This document shows positions 1-8,086 of a DNA stretch of 21,854 nucleotides, piece by piece. Both the position numbers and the translations under genes were made by a program. The notes beneath the pieces were generated by a model. The model saw only the letters and a program-made list of their open reading frames with translations, had not been told where the DNA came from and did no database searches. The DNA is from Candidatus Saccharimonadota bacterium (GTDB taxonomy: Bacteria > Patescibacteriota > Saccharimonadia > Saccharimonadales > Saccharimonadaceae), in assembly GCA_905372275.1 (NCBI GenBank), contig CAJPON010000012.1:1-21854 (forward strand). Reading direction: 5' to 3'. Each line of letters starts with the position of its first letter. The stretch's first letter is position 1.

Positions 1-19
1 TATAAAACCCAATTCCGGT

Positions 20-55
20 TTGAGCCAATTTCGGCGGGCTATTTTCTTTGGTGAG
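20..55 (+). repeat. Small-unit tail repeat, copy A (window left edge)
   Basis: This is the 3' tail of a small-gene unit whose gene lies to the left of the window. It carries TTGAGC (20-25) followed by the core CGGCGGGCTATTTTCTTTGG (32-51). Positions 30-52 are identical to 19315-19337 in unit 3, and 28-55 are the exact reverse complement of 21827-21854 at the other edge. A GC-rich arm followed by a T-rich run suggests a terminator half, but the other arm is cut off by the window start. Confidence 0.75.
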
Positions 56-121
56 GTTTTTGTTAAGTTATTTATTTTACTTTGAAATTTTATAGATTTT
101 ACGGTAAATTGCGAAAAAGTG

Positions 122-150
122 TTGACATTGCTGCTCTAGTATGATATATA
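122..150 (+). promoter_or_regulatory. Promoter of small unit 1
   Basis: TTGACA (122-127), a 17-nt spacer, then TATATA (145-150): a near-consensus sigma-70 type promoter. Transcription would start near 157. The 66 bases between the edge repeat and this promoter (56-121) are very AT-rich and show no gene. Confidence 0.8.
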
Positions 151-156
151 TATATC

Positions 157-318
157 AGCTTTTGTTGACAAGCCGAGCGAATCCTTGTCCAAAAGAGTTT
201 TTTGATAAGCGAGGCCCACCGTGCGAGATACTTGCCCGAGATTTAGTCGCGAGCAGATATCTCGCATGGTGGCACAGACGACCACCCCTGACGCGAGAAT
301 GTCGTTCTAGGAGGAACG
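157..318 (+). promoter_or_regulatory. Structured 5' leader of unit 1
   Basis: About 160 nt lie between the predicted transcription start and the ATG. Visible structures: a 6-bp hairpin (GACAAG 167-172 with 184-189); a segment TGATAAGCGAGGC (203-215) that is the exact reverse complement of 653-665 downstream of the gene; a 15-bp stem with one G-U pair (216-230 with 258-272); an alternative 5-bp stem using the same right arm (268-272 with CCACC at 282-286); and a hairpin 303-307/314-318 whose 6-nt loop TAGGAG holds most of the SD. Extending it by U-A and G-U pairs draws in the first two bases of the AUG. The layout predicts translational control; the signal is unknown. Confidence 0.65.
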
Positions 319-588
319 ATGATTTCTTTCGATAAGTTTGTTGCCAGAGACCTTGTCGAGCGAGGTGTTCGTCTCGCGCTCGACAACCCACAGCAGGTCA
401 TCACCATCGAGTTCAATGAGCTCGATCTCTACATTGAGCTCGTGCTTGATGAGCGTGACAGGAACGATCACGCCTTCGTCGACTCCTTGCCGGATATGGC
501 TCTCAGCGACATTGAGCGGAAGTTGGCGGGGCTTGAGCCCCGTCTCGTTACCGTCAAGCGCTACAGTAGACTGGTCCTCCGGGGCTGA
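319..588 (+). CDS. Unit 1 orphan small protein, 89 aa, soluble
   Basis: I do not recognise this protein. The start is well supported: AGGAGG (309-314) sits 4 nt before the ATG, downstream of a strong promoter. The product is 89 aa, acidic, with alternating hydrophobic and acidic segments (for example IELVLDERDRND near residues 41-52), and has no membrane segment or signal peptide. Codon choice differs from neighbouring core genes: all seven Glu codons are GAG, Leu is mostly CTC, and there is no CTA or TTA. Inside the gene are RNA hairpins, including CGGGGC (527-532) with 537-542 and a 9-10 bp stem formed by TTGTCGAGC near 352-360 and its complement near 380-388. Open frames on the other strand and in the other plus frame lack ribosome sites. 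It is probably a real, horizontally acquired or mobile gene; its function is unknown. Confidence 0.75.
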   Translation: MISFDKFVARDLVERGVRLALDNPQQVITIEFNELDLYIELVLDERDRNDHAFVDSLPDMALSDIERKLAGLEPRLVTVKRYSRLVLRG

Positions 589-608
589 CCTACTGCAGTG
601 AGCGCCAC

Positions 609-665
609 CCCCGGCGCGAGATTTTCCCCAATTTCTCGCGCCGGGGCGGCCCGCCTCGCTTATCA
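609..665 (+). terminator. Unit 1 tail: 13-bp hairpin plus leader-complementary segment
   Basis: CCCCGGCGCGAGA (609-621) pairs perfectly with 634-646 around a 12-nt loop. Directly after it, GCCTCGCTTATCA (653-665) is the exact complement of leader positions 203-215. A pyrimidine run follows (CACTTTCCCTT). It may act as a terminator, an RNA-stability element and a fold-back element at once. Confidence 0.7.
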
Positions 666-687
666 CTTTCCCTTGATTGATTTTATT

Positions 688-718
688 AAAAACACCCGGT
701 TAGCTAGCCGGGTGTTTT
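688..718. terminator. Bidirectional terminator between unit 1 and the HAD gene
   Basis: AAAACACCCGG (689-699), an 8-nt loop, then CCGGGTGTTTT (708-718): a perfect stem with A and T runs on both sides. It can serve unit 1 on the plus strand and the HAD gene on the minus strand. Confidence 0.85.
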
Positions 719-743
719 GCTGGCTCGAATTTCGTTCGAAAAT

Positions 744-1502
744 CTACTCGGTCACGGCTATGATGCCCTCTAGCGCGTAGGCGGTATCCTGCCAGCGTTC
801 CACTGCGATGCAGTCGATGCCGAGGTTTTTGACCGGGAAGTCGTTGCCGCCTTCTTCTATTTTGTCGCCGAAAAACAAGATTTCTTCCTTGCTGGCGCCA
901 GTAGCTTCCATCAGCTTTTTCATGCCGTAGGCTTTATCGACGCCGATTTTGGTGATGTCGACGCTGGTGGTGCCGCCCAGGCGTACTTCGAACTCTGGCA
1001 ATTTAGCGGCGACGTCGTCGCGCATTTGTTTGCGGACTACTTTGTTGGCTTCCGCCCAAGCGTATTTTTTCTCGGGCGAGGCTTGCTGGCCCAGCGCCGA
1101 ATAAGTCACTTGGCTCAAGCGATCTTCGATAATTTCGCCGTCAGGATTTGCTTCCCACAAATCAAATTTGCGCGCTGATTCTTCCAAAACCTGAGTGATT
1201 TTCTGCTTTTGCTCGTCGGTGAAATCCTCCTTATAGTGTGTCTGCCAAGCGCCGCTGGCCGCGTCAAAGGTATAATACCGCGTGCCGCACGTCGGCATCA
1301 TATGGAACCGCGCCAGCAATTCCGGCGAAACGTTCACCTTGCCGATCACTTGCTTCTCAAACTGCTCGAATTTGCCGCCAGAAATGACGCAAACTTGATA
1401 ATTTTCCAGCAATTTAGCGAGCAAATCCGCCATACGCGGCGAAATCGCCGATTTGCTAACCGCCAGCGTGTCGTCCAAGTCAAAACCGATAATTTTCTTC
1501 AT
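744..1502 (-). CDS. HAD-superfamily phosphatase, IIB / phosphomannomutase-like
   Basis: A 252-aa cytosolic HAD hydrolase. Motif I is FDLDDT at residues 7-12, with the nucleophile Asp8 and the acid/base Asp10. Motif II is the Ser of VISGG near residue 41, motif III a Lys in the region around KAYGMKKL, and motif IV GDKIEEGGND near residue 215. The conserved EANPDGEIIEDR and CGTRYY-type segments resemble the phosphomannomutase-like/sucrose-phosphatase branch (HAD-IIB), which acts on sugar phosphates; the actual substrate cannot be read from the sequence. AGGAGG lies 6 nt before the ATG, and the gene begins 18 nt after tyrS, so the two are probably co-transcribed. It ends at the bidirectional terminator 688-718. 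Confident in the family, not in the reaction. Confidence 0.85.
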   Translation of the reverse strand: MKKIIGFDLDDTLAVSKSAISPRMADLLAKLLENYQVCVISGGKFEQFEKQVIGKVNVSPELLARFHMMPTCGTRYYTFDAASGAWQTHYKEDFTDEQKQKITQVLEESARKFDLWEANPDGEIIEDRLSQVTYSALGQQASPEKKYAWAEANKVVRKQMRDDVAAKLPEFEVRLGGTTSVDITKIGVDKAYGMKKLMEATGASKEEILFFGDKIEEGGNDFPVKNLGIDCIAVERWQDTAYALEGIIAVTE

Positions 1503-1520
1503 AATTTCCTCCTATTCCAA

Positions 1521-2732
1521 TTATTTCACCAGCAAGAAGTCATTCTTGCCTTTTTTGATTAAGCTAGTTTCGGTTAGCGGCATATCGCCGGCAATCTTCG
1601 CGCCGTTGACGCTAATCGCGTTATTCTGAATCAGCCGGCGCGCCTCGCCGTTGCTAGCGCACAAACCAGCATCGACTAAGGCTGCCACCACCGTTGTCTC
1701 GAGGTCAATTGTCGGGATTTCGTTAGCCAAAGCATTCAAATCATCGCCGTTAAGCGCTGCAATATCGCCGCCGCCAAATAGCGCCGCCGTCACCCGCTCG
1801 ACGCTTTCGCGGCGCTGGCGGCCGTGCACCAAATCGGTAACTTCGCGCGCTAAGGTTTTTTGCAAGGCCCGCTCGCCTGGATTGGCCCGATGATTGTCGA
1901 TTAGCGCTTCGACAGTTTCGCGGTCTAGCAGCGTGTAAATCTTGATGAGATCCTCGCTGGTTTCGTCGTCGCAGTTAAGCCAGAATTGATAAAACTTGTA
2001 CGGACTGGTCATCTCGGGGTCGAGCCAGATAGCGCCACCCTCGGACTTGCCGAACTTGACGCCAGTTTGCTTGTTGATAACTAGCGGCGCAGTCAAAACG
2101 TGCGCTTCGCTGCTCTCGAGTTTGCGAATCAGCGATACGCCGATGACGCTATTGCCCCACTGGTCGGCGCCAGCTAGCTGCAAAGTGGCGCCCTTTTCAC
2201 GGTACAGGTGCAAGAAATCATAGCCCTGAATCAGCGCATAGCTAAATTCGCCGTAGCTAATGCCAGCGCCGCCCTCGCCGATACGCTGCTGCACGAATTC
2301 GCGGTCGAGCAGCTGCGTCATGCTGATATGTTTACCGATTTTGTGCAAGAAATCAATGTAATTAATCTGCGAGAACCAGTCGGCATTGTCGACTATTTCA
2401 AAATCCTGGCCGCGGAAAATTTGGCGAAATTGTGCCGCCAAACCTTCAACGTTGCGCGCTACTGTTTCGGCACTGCGCAGGTCGCGCTCTTGCTTTTTGC
2501 CGTCCGGATCGCCGATCATGCCGGTGGCGCCGCCGACTAGCAGCAGAGGTTTGTAGCCGTGGTCGATAAAATGCCGGCACAACATCATCGCTGCCAAGTT
2601 GCCGATAGTCATACTCGGCGCGCTCGGATCGACGCCAAAATAGAACGTTCGCGGCTCGTTTATATCTTTGACATCAGCGAACGTCGTCTGGTTGATGAGT
2701 CCGCGCCACGTTAGTTCTTCTGCTAGCGTCAT
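1521..2732 (-). CDS. tyrS: Tyrosyl-tRNA synthetase
   Basis: A 403-aa class I aminoacyl-tRNA synthetase that charges tRNA-Tyr. Visible signatures: FGVDPSAPSMTIGN near the N-terminus, VGGATGMIGDPDGKKQER, the tyrosine-pocket segments YALIQGYDFLHLY and GADQWGN, the KFGKS loop (KMSKS equivalent), SPYKFYQFW, and a C-terminal S4 RNA-binding domain. The reading frame is open 45 codons further upstream, but the start at 2732 is right: AAAGG lies just before it, the family normally starts there, and the upstream stretch contains the promoter. Oddity: the HIGH signature reads TIGN, so the normally invariant first His is Thr, and the nearby Thr of the usual FDPTADS segment is Ser. Confidence 0.95.
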   Translation of the reverse strand: MTLAEELTWRGLINQTTFADVKDINEPRTFYFGVDPSAPSMTIGNLAAMMLCRHFIDHGYKPLLLVGGATGMIGDPDGKKQERDLRSAETVARNVEGLAAQFRQIFRGQDFEIVDNADWFSQINYIDFLHKIGKHISMTQLLDREFVQQRIGEGGAGISYGEFSYALIQGYDFLHLYREKGATLQLAGADQWGNSVIGVSLIRKLESSEAHVLTAPLVINKQTGVKFGKSEGGAIWLDPEMTSPYKFYQFWLNCDDETSEDLIKIYTLLDRETVEALIDNHRANPGERALQKTLAREVTDLVHGRQRRESVERVTAALFGGGDIAALNGDDLNALANEIPTIDLETTVVAALVDAGLCASNGEARRLIQNNAISVNGAKIAGDMPLTETSLIKKGKNDFLLVK

Positions 2733-2760
2733 CTGAAACCTTTCTTTATTTAATAGTGAG

Positions 2761-2789
2761 ATAGTAACATATTTGCAAATTATCAGCAA
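2761..2789 (-). promoter_or_regulatory. tyrS promoter
   Basis: On the minus strand: TTGCTG (2789-2784), a 17-nt spacer, then TACTAT (2766-2761), preceded by TG. Transcription would start about 20 nt upstream of the tyrS ATG. It lies back to back with the penicillin-binding protein promoter. Confidence 0.7.
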
Positions 2790-2816
2790 AAGCACTAGCC
2801 GTCGTGATGCGAACAG

Positions 2817-2825
2817 TGCTATAAT
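2817..2825 (+). promoter_or_regulatory. Extended -10 promoter of the penicillin-binding protein gene
   Basis: TGCTATAAT at 2817-2825 is a perfect extended -10; no good -35 is visible. Transcription from about 2832 would leave only a 10-nt leader before the ATG at 2842, and it excludes in-frame ATGs further upstream. Confidence 0.7.
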
Positions 2826-2841
2826 GGTGGAAATATTGCTT

Positions 2842-5556
2842 ATGGGAAGAGTGAAAGTGGGAAACAAGAAACGAAAAGTAGCTGGTGGCGTCAGCGCTTA
2901 TGCTAATTTAGCCAATAAACGCCGAGTCAAGAAAGACGCGCGAGCGCGCAAAAAGGCCGAATATCTGGCAACTTTGCCGAAACATCCGGTCAAGCGCTTA
3001 CTATACCGCTTGCATCCGAAACGCCTAGCCAAATACTGGTTTAGCCGCGACGGCGCAATTATGGCGCTGAAAGTTGTCGGCATCGCTTTGCTGCTGATGG
3101 TTATTGGCGTGGCTTCGCTGTTTGCCTATTTCCGCAAAGATCTCGACAAAATCAACCCCGACACATTGGCGCAGCGCGTCAAAACGACAGTCACCAAATA
3201 TTACGACCGCAACGACAAGCTGCTCTGGGAAGACAAAGGTACCGGCGATTATACGTTAGTGGTCGACGCCAAAACTATCTCACCATGCATGGGCAAAGCC
3301 ACTATAGCCATCGAGGACAAAGATTTTTATAAGCACAGCGGCATCAGCGCTAGCGGTATTGCTCGCGCCTTTATCAGCAACTCGCAGGGCAACGCCGTGC
3401 AAGGCGGCTCGACACTAACGCAGCAGCTGGTCAAGAAAGTGTTCTTTACTAAAGACGAAGCTATGCAGCGGGGCTTGTCGGGTATTCCGCGCAAAATCAA
3501 AGAGATGATTCTAGCCATCGAGGTCGAGCGAATGTACAGCAAAGACCAAATCCTCGGCTTGTACCTCAATGAATCGCCGTACGGCGGCCGGCGCAACGGC
3601 GTCGAATCGGCTGCACAAACTTATTTCGGCAAATCATCCAAAGATTTAACCTTGCCAGAATGCTCGCTACTAGCCGCTATCCCGAACAACCCGTCGCTTT
3701 ACAATCCGTACAATACCTATGGCCGCAAAGCGCTTGTCGAACGCCAGCACAAAGTACTGGACGACATGGTGTCGATGAATTACATATCCAAACAAGAGGC
3801 AGCGGCAGCCAAAAAAGTCGACATTATGGATACCATCAAACCGCTGGCCGACCAATACGCCAACGTTAGAGCGCCGCATTTCGTGCAGATGGTCAAAAAA
3901 CAGCTCGAGGAAGAGCTCGGCAAGACCATCGTCGGCGAAGGCGGCCTGACGGTTAAAACCACGCTTGATCTCGACGCGCAGACAACCCTAGAAACCAACA
4001 TGACCAAGCTATTCAACGGCGAGATTACCGATGGCAACTGCGGTTATCGCAACTGTTCGCAATTTGCTGGCTTCTCAAACGGCGCAGCAGCCATCGAAGA
4101 TACCAAGACTGGCCAGCTTATCGCCCTAGTCGGCAGCCGCGACTTTAATTATGCTGGCTTTGGACAAGATAATGCAGCCACCGCTTTCATCCAACCGGGT
4201 TCGTCGATCAAGCCGCTCGTTTACGCCCGCTTATTTAGCAACCAAGGCGGCAATAACGCCAATTACGGCAGCGGCTCGATCCTAGCCGACTCCAAGACAA
4301 CTTTCCCGGGCAATTATAGTCCGAATAACGCCGACAACAAATTCCAAGGCAATATCACATTGCGCCAGGCACTAGCTCGCTCCCGCAATATTCCAGCTAT
4401 CAAAGCTATGGCCATCAACGAGAAGAACAACAGCGGCAGCACCTGGTCGCTGATACGCTCCGCCGGCGATTTGCAGTACTGCACGCAAGGCGCCGACGCG
4501 CAAGCTGGCCTATCGAGCGCTATCGGCGGCTGCGGCACACGCTTGGTTGACCACGTTAACGCTTTCGCGACACTAGGACGAATGGGCACTTATAAACCGC
4601 AGACGACTATCCTGAAAGTCGCCAACAGCAATGGCCAAACCCTCAAACAATACAAAGAATCTAGCAAGCAAGTCATCGACCAGCAAGCAGCTTACATCGT
4701 TAGCGACATCCTTGGCGACGGCAAGGCGCGTGCTGGATTGGCGGGCCGCGACTACCTAGTCAACCTCGGCCGCGCCGGCGTCAAAGCAGCTGTCAAGACT
4801 GGTACCAGCAACAGCGAGATTAATGGCAAGGTTAGCGCCAAAGACATCTGGGCTGCCGGCTACACGCCGAACCTATCGATGGCGGTGTGGCTAGGCAATT
4901 CTGACACCTCGCCGCTGCGCAATGGCAACTCGCTGATTCCAGCTATGTTCTTCGACCGCACCATGGCTGATATCTCCAAGATGTATGCCGACCAAGGTAA
5001 ACTAAAATTAAGCGACTGGTATACTGCGCCGAGCGGCATCCAGACAATCAAGGGCGAGATTTATCCGTCGTACTACAACAAAGCCAGCGCTGCTACCAAT
5101 GCCAAGATGACTTTCGACCGCGTCTCGAAAAAGAAAGCTACGTCCTGCACGCCCGAAGCTGCCAAGATCGAAATCGATGTCATGAAAATGGCTGATCCAA
5201 TCACCAGAAAAGAGATAGTCACGCCTAACGACTCTAGCTACGATGCCGAGAAAGACGACGATGCACACAAGTGCGACGATCCGAAGCCGAATGTTACGTT
5301 AACGGTGACTAGCGGCGGCGTATCCATCGTCTATACCAGCGGCCGTTATAAACTGCAAAACATCGAATTATTATCTGGCAACACCGTTGTCGCCAGCAAG
5401 CAAGTCGACAGCAGCGGCATCTGGAATATTCACAAAGGTAACCTGTCAGCAGCCAGTAGCGGCACGCTAACCGCCAAAATTACCGACACTGGCTACTACA
5501 CAGCGACTAGTAGCGCCAGCTACAATCCAAACAGTAGTAGCGATGACGACGATTAA
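2842..5556 (+). CDS. Class A penicillin-binding protein (transglycosylase/transpeptidase)
   Basis: About 904 aa; a membrane enzyme that polymerises and cross-links peptidoglycan. A very basic cytoplasmic tail (residues 1-65) precedes one membrane segment (near 75-98). The GT51 domain follows with EDKDFYKHSG (catalytic Glu at about 158), GGSTLTQQLVKK and a YLNESPYGG segment. The transpeptidase domain has S454-x-x-K457 (PGSSIKP), S514-R-N516 and K652-T-G. The C-terminus carries a beta-rich, Ig-like segment and ends in a Ser/Asp run. The start is uncertain: ATG 2842 fits the promoter, but GTG 2857 has a better-placed purine-rich site (GGAAGAG at 2844-2850) and GTG 2851 is also in frame; the function is unaffected. 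The gene converges on the PIN/TRAM gene. Confidence 0.93.
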   Translation: MGRVKVGNKKRKVAGGVSAYANLANKRRVKKDARARKKAEYLATLPKHPVKRLLYRLHPKRLAKYWFSRDGAIMALKVVGIALLLMVIGVASLFAYFRKDLDKINPDTLAQRVKTTVTKYYDRNDKLLWEDKGTGDYTLVVDAKTISPCMGKATIAIEDKDFYKHSGISASGIARAFISNSQGNAVQGGSTLTQQLVKKVFFTKDEAMQRGLSGIPRKIKEMILAIEVERMYSKDQILGLYLNESPYGGRRNGVESAAQTYFGKSSKDLTLPECSLLAAIPNNPSLYNPYNTYGRKALVERQHKVLDDMVSMNYISKQEAAAAKKVDIMDTIKPLADQYANVRAPHFVQMVKKQLEEELGKTIVGEGGLTVKTTLDLDAQTTLETNMTKLFNGEITDGNCGYRNCSQFAGFSNGAAAIEDTKTGQLIALVGSRDFNYAGFGQDNAATAFIQPGSSIKPLVYARLFSNQGGNNANYGSGSILADSKTTFPGNYSPNNADNKFQGNITLRQALARSRNIPAIKAMAINEKNNSGSTWSLIRSAGDLQYCTQGADAQAGLSSAIGGCGTRLVDHVNAFATLGRMGTYKPQTTILKVANSNGQTLKQYKESSKQVIDQQAAYIVSDILGDGKARAGLAGRDYLVNLGRAGVKAAVKTGTSNSEINGKVSAKDIWAAGYTPNLSMAVWLGNSDTSPLRNGNSLIPAMFFDRTMADISKMYADQGKLKLSDWYTAPSGIQTIKGEIYPSYYNKASAATNAKMTFDRVSKKKATSCTPEAAKIEIDVMKMADPITRKEIVTPNDSSYDAEKDDDAHKCDDPKPNVTLTVTSGGVSIVYTSGRYKLQNIELLSGNTVVASKQVDSSGIWNIHKGNLSAASSGTLTAKITDTGYYTATSSASYNPNSSSDDDD

Positions 5557-5599
5557 ACCCGCTTCGTATCGCAGTAGTTTGCCGCTAATACCCAGCAAA

Positions 5600-5625
5600 A
5601 TAGCACGCTCCTAGCAGCGTGCTAT
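5600..5625. terminator. Terminator between convergent genes
   Basis: ATAGCACGCT (5600-5609), loop CCTAGC, then AGCGTGCTAT (5616-5625): a perfect 10-bp stem. On the minus strand it is followed by a T run, so it fits best as a terminator for transcripts entering from 5647; it may also act on the plus strand. Confidence 0.7.
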
Positions 5626-5646
5626 CTATATATCGCGCTGGCGATT

Positions 5647-6696
5647 TTATTGGTTATTGACTAGATCGATCAAGTCGCTCTCGTGGTCGGGGCGGCGGCG
5701 AGCACTCTGGCGCCGGGTCGCTGGAGCAGCTGGCTTCGGCTGCGGTTTTGTTTTCGGCGAATTAGCTTTTTTGCTGGCTGGTTTAGCTTGAGTTTTGGTT
5801 TCGCCTGATGCCTTTGCCTTGACCAAATCGCGATTGCTAGCGCTGCCAGCTGATGACTGGCTGCGGGCGCGGCCGGCAGAACGCTGCTTGGCGCTAGCAG
5901 TACTTTTCGCGGGCGTTTTTGATACTGCTGCGGCTGCGATTTTCGCCGTTTTTTGAGTTTTGCCCGCAGCTTTGGCGGTCGATTTAAGAGGTTTGCTAAC
6001 GGTCTCTATTTTCTTGGCAAAGATCATCCGGCCGGCTGCGGTCTGCAAGTTACGGATAATTTCGACATTTAGCGTCTGACCTATCTGAGCGCTCGCCTGC
6101 TCGACGACAACCATTGTGCCGTCTGGTAGGTAGCCCACGCCCTGATGCGCGTCCTGCCCCTTCTGAATAAGCTCTAACGTAATTTTCTCGCCGGGTAGAT
6201 GCTCCATCCGGATACTCTGCGCTAATTCGTTAAGGTTTAGTACTTCGGTACCCTCGACGGCGGCAACCTTGTTTAGATTATAATCTAGCGTCATGATCAC
6301 TGCGCCGTGCTGCTTAGCTAGCTTGAGTAGGCGGTCGTCAACGCCTTCGCGGGCGTGGCTGCCGTCTTGCAGCAATTCGACGTTGACGCGCTCCATAGCT
6401 TGCAACTCGGTGACCACATCAAGCCCATAACGGGCACGAGCACGTTTATCAGCATCGGCGTGGTCAGCTAGAAACTGTAGCTCGCCGATAACCGAGCGTG
6501 GAATCACCAGCGTACCGCCGATGAAGCCAGTTTGCGCTACCGGTACAATTCGCCCGTCCATCAGCACCGAGGTATCTACCAAGATAGCCCGGTCTTTTGA
6601 TTTGATGGAGTTCTTAGGCAGGCGCGCTAATAAGTACGACACCTCGCCCAAAATAAGCAGCGTTACCGCCAATAATATTAAGTCTTTGGTTTGCAT
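5647..6696 (-). CDS. PIN/TRAM domain protein, YacL-like
   Basis: A 349-aa membrane-anchored protein. One N-terminal membrane segment (residues 4-24) is followed by a PIN domain with VDTSVLMDGR (acidic Asp41 and Asp47) and the YacL-type signature DDRLLKLAKQHGAVIMTLDYN, then a TRAM domain (about 165-225, including QGVGYLPDGTMVVVEQA). A long Lys/Ala/Ser/Thr-rich tail (about 230-349) is basic and likely disordered. B. subtilis YacL has more membrane segments, so this is a shortened membrane part with an added tail. PIN domains are usually metal-dependent RNases; the substrate here is unknown. The gene lies 34 nt downstream of radA, matching the conserved clpC-radA-(disA)-yacL order of Gram-positive bacteria. 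AAAGGAA precedes the ATG. Confidence 0.9.
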   Translation of the reverse strand: MQTKDLILLAVTLLILGEVSYLLARLPKNSIKSKDRAILVDTSVLMDGRIVPVAQTGFIGGTLVIPRSVIGELQFLADHADADKRARARYGLDVVTELQAMERVNVELLQDGSHAREGVDDRLLKLAKQHGAVIMTLDYNLNKVAAVEGTEVLNLNELAQSIRMEHLPGEKITLELIQKGQDAHQGVGYLPDGTMVVVEQASAQIGQTLNVEIIRNLQTAAGRMIFAKKIETVSKPLKSTAKAAGKTQKTAKIAAAAVSKTPAKSTASAKQRSAGRARSQSSAGSASNRDLVKAKASGETKTQAKPASKKANSPKTKPQPKPAAPATRRQSARRRPDHESDLIDLVNNQ

Positions 6697-6730
6697 ATTT
6701 TCCTTTCTTTTCGCCTTGATTAGCTACTAG

Positions 6731-8086
6731 CTACTTGAGATAGCCGATCAAAGCTTGGCGTAAATCTTTGACGCCTTTTACAAATGAATTCTTTTTGCCA
6801 GAGGTTGCTGGCGCGATCGCTTGGGTGAAACCGAGTTTTTTGGCCTCGTTCAAGCGCTTGTCGGCGCCTTGTGCCGAGCGAATCTCGCCACCTAAGCCTA
6901 CTTCGCCGAACACCACCAGTCCGTCGTCGAGCTTACGCCCGGCTGCCGCGCTAGCAATCGCCATCGCTACCGCCAAGTCTGCTGCCCGGTCGGCAAGTTT
7001 CAAACCGCCAACTACATTCACATAAATATCTTTATCTGATAAATTCAATTTGGTGCGCTTCTCTAGCACCGCGATGAGCAGATTGAGACGATTGAGGTCG
7101 AAACCGCTAGCTGTCCTCTTAGGATACCCGAAATTGGTCGAGTTGACAAGAGCTTGGATTTCAACGAGAATCGGACGGTTGCCTTCAAGCGTCGCCAATA
7201 CCACCGAGCCATCGGCGTTTTGGCGCTCGGCTAGCAGTGCGGCTGACGGATTTTCGACGACCCGCAAACCCTTATCGTTCATCTCGAAAATTGCCGCTTC
7301 GCTAGTCGAGCCGTAGCGATTCTTGACGGCGCGCACCACTTTGAAGCCGCCGTAACGGTCACCTTCGAATTGCAAGACCACATCGACTAGGTGCTCGAGA
7401 ACTTTCGGCCCAGCGATCGAGCCCTCCTTGGTAACGTGGCCCACTAAAATTACCGCTGCGCCCGAAGCTTTTGCTGCTCGGATAATAACATTACTCGAGT
7501 TGGTAATCTGGCTGACGGTACCTGGCGCGCTGGCGATTTCCTCAAGGCTAAGCGTCTGAATACTGTCGATAATTACCAATTTATATTGGCCGCTGCGAAT
7601 TGTCGCAGCAATGTCGTCAGCGCTAGTGCTGGCGACAAACTGCAGGTCATCGCCAGAAGTCGCACCGAGGCGCGTAGCGCGGAGCTTGACCTGGGAAGCG
7701 CTTTCCTCACCGCTGACATATAGGACCGCTGATTGCTCAGCAACATGCGCCGCTACCTGCATCAATAGCGTCGATTTACCGATACCCGGCTGCCCCGCTA
7801 GCAGCATTACGCCTGCCGGCAGGATTCCGCCGCCTAGCACTGCGTCGAGGTCGGTGATACCAGTCGGCAAGCGTTTCACTGAATCTTCGGCAGCGATTGA
7901 ACGCATCGACTGCGGCTTTAGGATCTTACCGCGCGAATGGCTGCGCGCTACCGCCGAAGCGCCCTTGGTCTCGACTATCTGTTCGACGAGCGTGTTCCAC
8001 TCGCCGCAATTCTCGCACTTGCCCGTCCATTTCGGATAGCTAGCGCCGCAATTCTGGCAGACGAAATTACTGCGCGCTTTGGCCAC
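6731..8086 (-). CDS. radA: DNA repair protein RadA
   Basis: A 451-aa DnaB/RecA-related ATPase that helps process recombination intermediates. It has an N-terminal zinc finger (C10-x2-C13, C24-x2-C27), Walker A GQPGIGKST (98-106), Walker B VIIDS (171-175), the RadA signature KNRYG (255-259) and a C-terminal Lon-protease-like domain with GGLKLADRAADLAVA and FGEVGLGGE segments; the length is normal for the family. The start codon is GTG (8086), overlapping the last 20 bases of the upstream HELLH gene; GGAG lies 6-7 nt before it. Both facts point to translational coupling within the clpC operon. Confidence 0.95.
   Translation of the reverse strand: MAKARSNFVCQNCGASYPKWTGKCENCGEWNTLVEQIVETKGASAVARSHSRGKILKPQSMRSIAAEDSVKRLPTGITDLDAVLGGGILPAGVMLLAGQPGIGKSTLLMQVAAHVAEQSAVLYVSGEESASQVKLRATRLGATSGDDLQFVASTSADDIAATIRSGQYKLVIIDSIQTLSLEEIASAPGTVSQITNSSNVIIRAAKASGAAVILVGHVTKEGSIAGPKVLEHLVDVVLQFEGDRYGGFKVVRAVKNRYGSTSEAAIFEMNDKGLRVVENPSAALLAERQNADGSVVLATLEGNRPILVEIQALVNSTNFGYPKRTASGFDLNRLNLLIAVLEKRTKLNLSDKDIYVNVVGGLKLADRAADLAVAMAIASAAAGRKLDDGLVVFGEVGLGGEIRSAQGADKRLNEAKKLGFTQAIAPATSGKKNSFVKGVKDLRQALIGYLK

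Noticed and set aside
307..666. 119-codon open frame antisense to unit 1
   Set aside because: No SD, no promoter on that strand, and it runs through the tail hairpin; the plus-strand gene has both signals.
598..780. 60-codon open frame downstream of unit 1
   Set aside because: It crosses the 13-bp hairpin and the bidirectional terminator and enters the HAD gene; no ribosome site.
2773..2841. Earlier start codons for the penicillin-binding protein
   Set aside because: The in-frame ATG at 2773 lies upstream of the extended -10 at 2817-2825 and that at 2824 overlaps it, so both would be outside the predicted transcript.
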